Shown in pieces: positions 28,451-35,853 of a stretch of DNA of 64,000 nucleotides. Source of the stretch: Sipunculus nudus (lineage: Eukaryota > Annelida > Sipuncula > Golfingiida > Sipunculidae); NCBI GenBank assembly GCA_026874595.1, contig CM049312.1, forward strand, positions 27,957,956 through 28,021,955, written 5' to 3'. The translations under genes and the position numbers were made by a program. The first letter of the stretch is position 1, and every line of letters begins with the position of its first letter. The notes beneath the pieces were generated by a model. The model did not search any database. It had not been told where the DNA came from and saw only the letters and a list, made by a program, of their open reading frames with translations.

Positions 28451-30022
28451 TCAATACAATACAGGTATAGGTTCCACCAGCGTGAAACCGATGAATTCGA
28501 TCAGCAGATCCAGAGGGTACGAAAGCCTTTGCAGCAGTTCTTCCATCATTCCGGGGTAACGCCATTCCACTGGGATGCCCCCCGGAACGTAATGTCGTGT
28601 CAAACGCGAGTGCTTGTTGGGACAGAGGAACACCAAGTCATTTGGTTCACTCACGTTAATCCACATGGAACATTCGTCAGAATGTTGTTGGCCGCCGTGC
28701 GGTCCTTTGAATGTAAAATACCACACAGGCTCGATGAAGCGTACCGTTCCGTTATGCACACCAGCCCCATAAAAATGAACTTGCAAGTAATAAGGGACGT
28801 CTGGGTTTGTCCGACGGCCGTCCATATACCACTCAACGGCGGACTGCAACCTTGCGCCAAGTCCTTTATTGAAACGCAACTTTACCTGTCCGCATTCCCC
28901 CCTCAGGCGACTGATCACCCTCCTGAATATCAGTACCAACGCCACAGGGTTCATGTGCGAAAAAGCCCTCATAAGTGGATCGGTCACACCGGGCACTGTA
29001 CAGCTGTCGCGAACTGTCAACCATCCGGCGTAAAGCGCGATCTGCTGGGATAATGTATCATGCACGTCCGGACAGATTGAAACGTTAGCGCACCATGTTA
29101 GAATGACGTTTATGTCATCCACCTGGTCAAACATTCTGCTCAGCATGGGGAGGCTAACTGAGGTCAGCACTCGGAAGATTTTGTCCTCGATCCCGCACTT
29201 GTACGTCCCCGTGCTCGCCGGGTCCATCTGCCGTTCTGAAAACACCTGTCCATAATTGTGCATGTGAGATAACAGCATTACGGCCACGGATCGCCTTCTG
29301 CCTTCCACTGTTGCAGGTACAGCCGGTTCCCAATGGCAGATGAGTCGCATGCAGGTGTGTTCAGGTGTTAAGGCTTGCATTTCTGCAGACGTGGTTTGGT
29401 CTTCCGGGGCAGGACTAGCATCGTAAAACTGGTTCAGTACGCTTCGTAAATTCACTGCTGCGGACACGGTCACTCCGGGAATGGCACTCATTTCACTTTC
29501 GGCGGTTTGCGCACCTTCCTCTGTACCAGGTAGTTTTTCCAGCGCTTTCAAGGAACGGGCGTGGATAAGCCACTCGTTGAACATGCACGTGACGCTTGAC
29601 AAAATGAAATGTACAGGCACGGTTACTCTGTCCAGCGTGTCATTGGGACCGTTATCGTTGTCAATGAACAAGATGTCCAGCCAATCTGTCAGCTCCACTG
29701 AAGAACCGGGCTCCCTGCTATACGATACAAGGTCTGGCCGTGGCATGTCCAGTTCTATGACCGTGCCTCCCACTAATGTATCGTAGAACATGTTCCTTGG
29801 TTTGATTTCTGTGTAGCGGTTATGCCATCTGTGATCACGGGCTGACATGTAATGGGTCACCAAGCGTATCCAAAAAACTTCGTCAACGCGACGGTGGTGT
29901 AGGTACAGAAACATGGACGCCGGGGCTCCAGCGGCTGTTCTCCATATTGGTTCATAGCAATCCTCAAATGGCCTGGTCACTGCTGGTCCGGTATGTGGAT
30001 CACATAGGTCTTTTGCAGCCAT
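28451..30022 (-). CDS. Unknown 523-residue protein nested in terminase intron
   Basis: Starts at ATG 30022; the next gene on the strand begins 90 bases after its stop. The N-terminal 120 residues are folded and aromatic (SMFLYLHHRRVDEVFWIRLVTH). A Ser/Glu-rich stretch (about 165-220) may be flexible. The C-terminal 150 residues are beta-like with many Trp, Tyr and Pro (YYLQVHFYGAGVHNG, EPVWYFTFKGPHGG, VEWRYPGMMEELLQRL). There are no membrane segments, signal peptide or known enzyme motif. Its size and location would suit a UL17- or triplex-like capsid protein, but I have no residue-level evidence. Confidence 0.75.
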   Translation of the reverse strand: MAAKDLCDPHTGPAVTRPFEDCYEPIWRTAAGAPASMFLYLHHRRVDEVFWIRLVTHYMSARDHRWHNRYTEIKPRNMFYDTLVGGTVIELDMPRPDLVSYSREPGSSVELTDWLDILFIDNDNGPNDTLDRVTVPVHFILSSVTCMFNEWLIHARSLKALEKLPGTEEGAQTAESEMSAIPGVTVSAAVNLRSVLNQFYDASPAPEDQTTSAEMQALTPEHTCMRLICHWEPAVPATVEGRRRSVAVMLLSHMHNYGQVFSERQMDPASTGTYKCGIEDKIFRVLTSVSLPMLSRMFDQVDDINVILTWCANVSICPDVHDTLSQQIALYAGWLTVRDSCTVPGVTDPLMRAFSHMNPVALVLIFRRVISRLRGECGQVKLRFNKGLGARLQSAVEWYMDGRRTNPDVPYYLQVHFYGAGVHNGTVRFIEPVWYFTFKGPHGGQQHSDECSMWINVSEPNDLVFLCPNKHSRLTRHYVPGGIPVEWRYPGMMEELLQRLSYPLDLLIEFIGFTLVEPIPVLY

Positions 30023-30221
30023 GGTTGTTTGAGGTTTTCATCGGTGGGGGGCTTTCCCGAACGGGTTTTTACTAAGGGATCCCCCAACGGGTGACGGGTC
30101 ACCACCGCATGAAATGAACTATATGTTATTTGCGGTGGTGGTAGCTGATTCAGTAATGTCAACTAAACGGTAAAACGTAACGAATATGTCTCGCAGACGT
30201 TTCCGCTGAAGTAGTCCAAAT

Positions 30222-30980
30222 ATGGATAGGGTACCTTTGGAGGAATGTATGCCACTAGATGTCAGGAGGCAGCTTGAACTGCAACGGGGCGCGGGTTTTC
30301 TTCGGCTAGACAAGAAACGGTCGCCCACCGTCCCTGATGTGGCTGAAACGCTCAATAACGTGGACGGAAAGATTCTATCCAGTGTGTTGTTACCTTCGTT
30401 GAGCTTACACAGCGACGAAAGTATCTGCACTTTTTTATTTGGAAGTCCTGGAATCCCTGACGCTTTGCATGCAGACCAGGAATGCCTGCGTTTGTACAAC
30501 TACATCTGCATCCGTTTGGCGGCTGTATATTTCGTGAGACGATTTCTGATGTCAAAAGAGGTCCCGCATAGCCATACATTCATGATCAGTTGTACGAGGT
30601 TTTCGTGTTTAATCGAAGGTTTACGCGACCTGTACTACCTGAAATATTCCGAGGTACAGCGGTTGGTGGATGCAATCGATAAGGCGAATGAAGATATGCG
30701 AGCTGCGAGAGGAGAGGTCGACGTATGCACTGTAACTATGCGCGACCGTTGGATGGTGTCTGCATACGCTGCTTTCGGGTGTTTCATGAGGCTGGTGGCA
30801 GAAGCGTGCCGTTTCCATTGCAAACCCACACCTGTGTCACTCGGCCATTCTAACACGGCGCGCCGTGTCCTGAACAGCTGTGAAGACTCAGCTTTCATGT
30901 TGTCTGAAGACGGAACTACTGTCCTGAGTCACCTGCTTTTGCATGTTCCCCATTTGACACTAAATGAACTAGCTGTGTGA
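30222..30980 (+). CDS. Unknown 252-residue helical protein nested in terminase intron
   Basis: Starts at ATG 30222, about 100 bases after a CTATATG element. The protein is mainly helical with scattered Cys (ICTF, YNYICIRL, ISCTRFSCL, CFMRLVAEACRFHC). The CxxxxxxCxFHC arrangement near residues 190-205 could bind zinc. A nuclear egress lamina protein (UL31-like) has similar length and a CCCH zinc site, but the match is only in general character. It is divergent from the 523-residue gene and the only plus-strand gene in the intron, in the same direction as the terminase. Confidence 0.7.
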   Translation: MDRVPLEECMPLDVRRQLELQRGAGFLRLDKKRSPTVPDVAETLNNVDGKILSSVLLPSLSLHSDESICTFLFGSPGIPDALHADQECLRLYNYICIRLAAVYFVRRFLMSKEVPHSHTFMISCTRFSCLIEGLRDLYYLKYSEVQRLVDAIDKANEDMRAARGEVDVCTVTMRDRWMVSAYAAFGCFMRLVAEACRFHCKPTPVSLGHSNTARRVLNSCEDSAFMLSEDGTTVLSHLLLHVPHLTLNELAV

Positions 30981-31087
30981 CGCCTACAGGTAAGCTTTTA
31001 AAGGTTTTTACGTAGCTTCCACGGTGAAAGTTTACAAAATGGAAACAGGGGACTTAGAGTAACTGTGGATTATAGACACAGGCGGCT

Positions 31088-32182
31088 TCATAAACGCTGG
31101 TGATGTGGTATGCAGGGCTTGGGTAGCATCGGCGTAAAATACCTGTATTTTGGACACCTGGATACATTCATACCGGTCACTGGGTCATAAGCAGTGTACG
31201 TGATGTGGTTACACCCGCCGCCTTCGACGTCCTGTGTGGTGGCCTGTCCAGCCACACCTGCTGAAAGCTGGCTAGACGTTGACGCCGGATGGTCGTAGAT
31301 CCACATGGCATTCCTTTGTTTGCCCCGGTTCATGTCTGATACTGCATGTCTCATATGTGTGGCGAGGTATTTTTTCAATTCATCGATTGTCCGGGATCCC
31401 CTGGTCGAGTCCTTTTCCGACGAAGTGAGAGATTCCACTGCAGAGCACCATGCGCGGGAGCATTCACCGTACGACGGACGAAAGTTGGGTGACAGCCGAG
31501 ACAGGGCCTTGTAACACTCGTATTTCACATGTTTCGTGTCGTCTTGGGATGGGTGTGACACTTTGCTTGACACGTAATCGTACAGAAGCGCGTCAGTCTC
31601 GGTGTATCGACTGAACAGGAGCTGATCAACAAGTGAAAAGTTGTACACCGTGACGGGTCGGGCTATTACCGCCATAACGAATTCCGGACGTGGCTCTACC
31701 CTAAGGAGTTCGTCACGGTCGGCTGACTGTTGTTTTTCCCACGTGTACGTCGCCATGTGGTCTTGTTGAAAAACATGGGTCGCACATGTTTGGCCGTTCC
31801 CGTCACCTGTAGATATGACCGGTGCGTCATTCTCTGTCCCGTGCCGGGGAAACTCGTCCTCACGCGGACACGTTTCATATATCTTGGCTCCGCTCGGCAT
31901 CCCTGATGCCACACACACCATATCACCGTCTGCCGTCATCTCCACGCCAGGGCAAGGGTCGCTACCGCTGTCCGGGTGCTGGTCCCCTGTTTTGAAACAG
32001 GCATGGAGGCGTCCGTGCGTGATACAGTGGAACAAAGCCGGGGGAGACCTTGTTTTGGCAACGGTGTTTAACAAAAAAACGTAGTGGTCTGGCGGACGTC
32101 TGAAATGGCATCGCGAAGCGTTCGTTGAGTAACACGGATTGTACCTCTGGGGTCTCCCTTTACTCTTACCTTTTGCTTTCAT
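31088..32182 (-). CDS. Possible late-transcription zinc protein (UL92/VLTF-2-like motif)
   Basis: Encodes 364 residues from ATG 32182. After a basic start (KAKGKSKGR) comes FHCITHGRLHACF (C53, H56, H60, C62), then a cysteine at 77 and MVCVASG (C90). The order C-x2-H-G-x-x-H-x-C, followed by a C..SG element, recalls the zinc motif of the beta/gammaherpesvirus UL92 family and poxvirus VLTF-2 late transcription factors. Members of UL92 help RNA polymerase II read late viral promoters in the nucleus. The rest is hydrophilic with WCSAVESL and a His-rich C-terminus. The motif is visible; the family call is my inference. Confidence 0.6.
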   Translation of the reverse strand: MKAKGKSKGRPQRYNPCYSTNASRCHFRRPPDHYVFLLNTVAKTRSPPALFHCITHGRLHACFKTGDQHPDSGSDPCPGVEMTADGDMVCVASGMPSGAKIYETCPREDEFPRHGTENDAPVISTGDGNGQTCATHVFQQDHMATYTWEKQQSADRDELLRVEPRPEFVMAVIARPVTVYNFSLVDQLLFSRYTETDALLYDYVSSKVSHPSQDDTKHVKYECYKALSRLSPNFRPSYGECSRAWCSAVESLTSSEKDSTRGSRTIDELKKYLATHMRHAVSDMNRGKQRNAMWIYDHPASTSSQLSAGVAGQATTQDVEGGGCNHITYTAYDPVTGMNVSRCPKYRYFTPMLPKPCIPHHQRL

Positions 32183-32288
32183 GAGTGGGGTACCCTGTCA
32201 TATATGTTGCCATAAAATACCTAAAATGTGTATGATCATTTATGTTCTCAGCTGATTGGCACCCCAGAGGTGCGATAGGTTTTTGTTG

Positions 32289-32540
32289 TCAGATGCGGTC
32301 ACTGTGAGTGGTGCATATATCGTAGTAAGCAGACATCACAAGGGAGGATAACGCTTTTAAGACGACGTCACATCTTCTCGTATCACACGTTCCCTCATCC
32401 CGAACATGCTCGTGTACCATAAAGCAGTTCTCGTGTAACCGGTCTATTATCTGTTGTGGCGTGCTCACGAGCAGTGCTTGTTCCCAGCTACTCACCAAGT
32501 CCTCTAACTCGTCTAAAGTGTGTTCGGTGCCTTGAGCCAT
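32289..32540 (-). CDS. Small unknown protein at the 3' end of the terminase intron
   Basis: The frame begins upstream at GTG 32585, but a minus-strand TATAAAA lies at 32590-32596, so the ATG at 32540 (MAQGTEHTLDEL) is the likely start, giving 83 residues. It is acidic and helical (DELEDLVSSWEQALL) with three Cys (NCFMVHE, TCDTRRCD). Herpesviruses have several small essential proteins of this size (terminase small partner, UL91, small capsid protein); nothing here distinguishes them. Its promoter overlaps the region just before the exon 2 acceptor. Confidence 0.55.
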   Translation of the reverse strand: MAQGTEHTLDELEDLVSSWEQALLVSTPQQIIDRLHENCFMVHEHVRDEGTCDTRRCDVVLKALSSLVMSAYYDICTTHSDRI

Positions 32541-32589
32541 CCACCCTCCCTTTTGAATATGTGTCTGATGAATCTGCGCACTCACGTGC

Positions 32590-32596
32590 TTTTATA
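32590..32596 (-). promoter_or_regulatory. TATA box of the small intron gene
   Basis: TATAAAA on the minus strand, 50 bases before ATG 32540. It shows that the longer frame starting at 32585 is unlikely to be used. Confidence 0.6.
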
Positions 32597-32661
32597 TTGT
32601 TGTGTCGCCACCATGGCCTTTTTTTATAATCAGTGACGTGTTCTTTCCTCGTTCGTTTCAG

Positions 32662-33954
32662 GCTGGCAGGGGTCACACGTACGACATCGTGTATGTTGAC
32701 GAAGCTGGATTTGTGAAAACGTTGACACACCTGTTGCCTTATGTGAACCGCAGAGGGACCAAGTTGGTGCTCACATCTTCGATGAACACGTCGGCTGAGA
32801 ATACATGCGCCTTACTGAAGTTGGAACGGACAGGAGTTGCTTACTACCGCGTGTGCTTCAGCTGTCCTGCAGACGTTCCACGCGTTGCCGAGTCGCCGGA
32901 AGCCATAGCGTGTCACCACTACGTCATGTCACTGCCGCCTCACATCACGACGGACGTTGTACAAAAGACGGTAATGAACACGTTGGAACCTCACAGCTAC
33001 GAAACAGAAAATATGGGCGTTAGTCTGGGGCGCGGCGACGGGCAGCCGGATGGGCAGAATTCGGGGGATGAGGTTGGGCTTTTTTCACGATCTGTCCTGC
33101 AAGAAATGAAAGACGGTTTGAATGACTTGGATACATTCAACAATGTCGATTGTTTGGGTGATACATTGTTTGTGTACGTGGACCCAGCTTACACCACCAA
33201 CGTGTCGGTGTCTGCTTCAGGAATAGCTTGCGTGTGTCGTTACACACCTGGCGCTCCGCCGTCCGGTCGTGTTTCCCGCAGGGTCCCCTCAAACAAAACC
33301 AGGCGCATGGCGGTCGTCCTCGGATTGGACGAGGTGCGTTTGATAGAACACAGCGTACCAGCGGAAGTTTTCATTGGGCTGGCGGTTTTGCGCCTGCTGC
33401 AGCGTGTTGTGAATATGCACGCGTGCCCGCTGACATACTCGTCCCGTTTCAAGACTGCTGTTGTCGCTGTGGAAAGCAATAGCAACGAACACCTGGCCGT
33501 GCAGATTTGTCATTTCATACACAACGCCGCCAAAAAAATGGCCGGGCCGGTTCGGTCGCTGTCGTTTCAATTCACCCACAGGAGGAGGACAGAGAAGGAT
33601 GCCAAGACGGTTGGGCTCCAATCCGTGCGGGATTTCGGGACAGCCGAGGTTGCGGGTTTCTTCCTGGACAAACAGAAAAAAACTTTAGTGTCCCTCTTTC
33701 AAAGTGCATTCAACAGTCGCATCGTGCGTTTGTCAATGAGCCTCGCCAGCTCGGCACTTGAGCATGCCGGGTTGGACGCTAGAAATTTGATCACGGAGCA
33801 GCTGTCGAAATTCCGGCCGGACCGAAAGCCCCACGATCATACACAGGATGACGTGGCCCTTTCCCTGATACTGGCATACAACCTGTTGCTAAACGAGAGA
33901 AACGAAAACTTTAACGTACATGAGTTGGCACCGTTGCACACGTCCATTATTTAG
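32662..33954 (+). CDS. Terminase ATPase/nuclease subunit, exon 2
   Basis: Begins right after the acceptor at 32661 and contributes 430 residues. The Walker B motif DIVYVDEAG (DE at 32698-32703) comes 8 residues in, followed by LVLTSSMNT, the coupling motif C region. The C-terminal nuclease (RNase H-like fold) shows its three acidic sites: LFVYVDPAYTT, AVVAVESNSNEH and HTQDDVALSL. Together the exons give about 814 residues, somewhat longer than most herpesvirus terminases. AATAAA follows 23 bases after the stop. The upstream part of the open frame (32602-32661) has no ATG start and is intron. Confidence 0.93.
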   Translation, partial: AGRGHTYDIVYVDEAGFVKTLTHLLPYVNRRGTKLVLTSSMNTSAENTCALLKLERTGVAYYRVCFSCPADVPRVAESPEAIACHHYVMSLPPHITTDVVQKTVMNTLEPHSYETENMGVSLGRGDGQPDGQNSGDEVGLFSRSVLQEMKDGLNDLDTFNNVDCLGDTLFVYVDPAYTTNVSVSASGIACVCRYTPGAPPSGRVSRRVPSNKTRRMAVVLGLDEVRLIEHSVPAEVFIGLAVLRLLQRVVNMHACPLTYSSRFKTAVVAVESNSNEHLAVQICHFIHNAAKKMAGPVRSLSFQFTHRRRTEKDAKTVGLQSVRDFGTAEVAGFFLDKQKKTLVSLFQSAFNSRIVRLSMSLASSALEHAGLDARNLITEQLSKFRPDRKPHDHTQDDVALSLILAYNLLLNERNENFNVHELAPLHTSII

Positions 33955-33976
33955 GATGCACGATGTTTTCCCCTTA

Positions 33977-33982
33977 AATAAA
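33977..33982 (+). terminator. Poly(A) signal of terminase gene
   Basis: AATAAA, 23 bases after the terminase stop codon. Confidence 0.6.
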
Positions 33983-34047
33983 AGGGGCACATGTCCTAAA
34001 ATGGTACGCACTGCGTGTTATGTTCGGAAAATCTGACACGTGCCCGT

Positions 34048-34347
34048 ATGTATCAACAGACTGCCGATGGGTCGGGTAATGATGCGTCACGCGCGACTCA
34101 GCAGCAGTCATCGCCCGCAACCGATCTGGTGTACTTCCAGACCGTGACACCGAGAGAGCTACTGGACACATTTCCACGGACAAAGGATAATCGACCTTGC
34201 ACCTCACTGTCTGCTCTCCAACATTTTGTTGTGACCGGGGTCAGGGCATCTGCCATTCAGAGCGCAAGAGACGGACACTTTTGTGAAGTACACTCCAAAG
34301 CTGTGACCAACAATCTACGTCTGCTTCGGGACTGCACCAGCATTTGA
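34048..34347 (+). CDS. Small unknown protein, 99 residues
   Basis: First ATG 34048 (MYQQTADGSG). The N-terminus is Gln/Ser/Thr-rich; the rest looks like a small folded helical protein (LSALQHFVVTGVRASAIQSA, NNLRLLRDC). It ends 13 bases before the next gene, in the same direction. There is no TATA box I can see right before it. The composition resembles the neighbouring proteins and it fills an otherwise empty 400-base interval, which is my main reason for calling it. Confidence 0.5.
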   Translation: MYQQTADGSGNDASRATQQQSSPATDLVYFQTVTPRELLDTFPRTKDNRPCTSLSALQHFVVTGVRASAIQSARDGHFCEVHSKAVTNNLRLLRDCTSI

Positions 34348-34360
34348 GGTCAGGGAAGGC

Positions 34361-35542
34361 ATGTTTGAGGATCACGCTGCAGGGAAGGGAAGTGAACGGC
34401 CGCCCGCACTTCGGGACGTCGTGCAGGCTCACGTGCAATATGAAAACCCCAAACATTCTTTGGATTTCAGGTTATTGGGGGAACATGTATGTCCGTCTGT
34501 TTCTGATCCCAATACACCCGCCTGCGTCAACATCGGCAGCTGCGCAGGTATCAAACGGGTTAGCCTATCTTCGCTGTACAAAGTATTACGGGTGCTGGAC
34601 GGGTCGGGGACATGGTATCTGAAATTAATGAGTCAGGCTGCTGGTGGACTCGTGTCCATCGTGAGACGCCCCGGGTCGGAAACAGAGCCAGACTGCGACA
34701 TGACGTATCACAAGGTGAATACCGAGTACATCCAGCCGCTGGGTGAAACCAGCGCGGGTGAGATGCCTTGCATGGTCCCCTTACACAGTTTCCTGCGGCA
34801 TCCGCGCGTCACTCACAGCGACGTCGTTGATGACAACGAAGACAGTTCCAGTGACTCTGATTGCTCTGTATACTGCACAGATTCCGAAACAGAAAGTGAA
34901 AGTGTCGAGGAAGACGCCATATGTTTGGAACGGGTATCGCAGGACGTGCAGACTACAGCCGGGCCAGTATATCCTCTGCGTCTTGTGAATTACAAGAAGC
35001 GCATGCAGGCGGGATCAGCCGTGAAATACGACGGTAGTCTGGTGAACCGTTCAAGGAACATTTTACAGGAAGAAGACAGGGCAGTCGCCGAATTTTGGTC
35101 CCGTAATGCTGATTCGAAATGCCAGGAAAGGACAGGACTGTACGGACGATCTAAGACCACCTTGCACAGCCTGCTGGCGGCGTCCGATCCGAACCTGCCT
35201 TTCAGGAAACTGTGGATGCGCTTTAGGAGAACGCACATATGGCCTCGGTTCTCCAGCAGCCTCGTTTGTAATGTGGTGCGTGTACTTACGTGGTTTCTGA
35301 CGAGTGTCTCGAGTCTGGTTCTGCTGGTTTTTTTGTGCCACGTTCGCCGACTGTATGCATGTAAGGTGTACTTAGTATTTTCGTGTATTTGTACAGCTTT
35401 GTTTTTTATGTGCTTATACGTTTGTGGTGGCCACAGGTCTATAGACGCGATCTCGTGGTTGCGCCTCCATGTCATCCCGGGAAACTTCACGAGAGACATA
35501 TACGATGCAGCAACGTTCCTGAAAAGAGTTGTATTGCATTGA
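34361..35542 (+). CDS. Membrane protein with C-terminal hydrophobic hairpin, possible nuclear egress protein
   Basis: Encodes 393 residues from ATG 34361. Residues 1-110 look folded and include ACVNIGSCAGIKRVSLSSL and TWYLKLMSQAAGGL. Residues 155-190 are an acidic Ser-rich linker (EDSSSDSDCS, SETESESVEED). Near the C-terminus are two hydrophobic spans (about 305-328 and 334-354) separated by a short basic turn (HVRRLYACK), then about 40 residues to the end. There is no signal peptide, so the bulk should face the cytosol or nucleoplasm. The layout of folded N-domain, linker and C-terminal anchor resembles the UL34 nuclear egress protein, although UL34 has one span at its very end. AATAAA follows at 35615. 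Confidence 0.7.
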   Translation: MFEDHAAGKGSERPPALRDVVQAHVQYENPKHSLDFRLLGEHVCPSVSDPNTPACVNIGSCAGIKRVSLSSLYKVLRVLDGSGTWYLKLMSQAAGGLVSIVRRPGSETEPDCDMTYHKVNTEYIQPLGETSAGEMPCMVPLHSFLRHPRVTHSDVVDDNEDSSSDSDCSVYCTDSETESESVEEDAICLERVSQDVQTTAGPVYPLRLVNYKKRMQAGSAVKYDGSLVNRSRNILQEEDRAVAEFWSRNADSKCQERTGLYGRSKTTLHSLLAASDPNLPFRKLWMRFRRTHIWPRFSSSLVCNVVRVLTWFLTSVSSLVLLVFLCHVRRLYACKVYLVFSCICTALFFMCLYVCGGHRSIDAISWLRLHVIPGNFTRDIYDAATFLKRVVLH

Positions 35543-35614
35543 CAAGGCATGAAAAACATCTTTCTCTCGCTCTATATATATATATGAGCAATGTACATGG
35601 TGGATTGTAAATGC

Positions 35615-35620
35615 AATAAA
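35615..35620 (+). terminator. Poly(A) signal of the membrane-protein gene
   Basis: AATAAA, 73 bases after the stop at 35542. Confidence 0.55.
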
Positions 35621-35724
35621 AAATATGGCACGCTGTTGTTTGTTTTTATTCGAAAAAGGTGTGTGGTATAGCATTATTGTGTGTGATGGATGTGTCATTC
35701 ATAGCAGTCTTCTTACGCCAGATA

Positions 35725-35744
35725 GATCACGTGATCACGTGATC
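35725..35744. promoter_or_regulatory. 20-bp perfect palindrome with two CACGTG boxes
   Basis: GATCACGTGATCACGTGATC reads the same on both strands and contains two CACGTG E-boxes. It lies 25 bases before the TATA box at 35769 of the next gene. Confidence 0.7.
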
Positions 35745-35768
35745 ATGATTCAGTAGCAGATTAGGATG

Positions 35769-35775
35769 TATAAAA
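35769..35775 (+). promoter_or_regulatory. TATA box of the 1230-residue gene
   Basis: TATAAAA, 85 bases before the ATG at 35854. Confidence 0.6.
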
Positions 35776-35853
35776 AAAACAGACACGCACCGATGTTAGC
35801 CAGTGTGTTGCATATCATAATTGCAGTTACAGGCTGTGGAGAGAGGAAGCGGG

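Larger units (their letters stand above)
26850..32661 (+). other. Terminase intron containing five nested genes
   Basis: The donor GTAAGTAT is at 26850 and the acceptor TTCCTCGTTCGTTTCAG ends at 32661. Both boundaries fall between codons. The intron holds four minus-strand genes (27099-28361, 28451-30022, 31088-32182, 32289-32540) and one plus-strand gene (30222-30980). Genes nested in the terminase intron are a known feature of vertebrate herpesviruses (UL15 with UL16/UL17). Confidence 0.88.
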
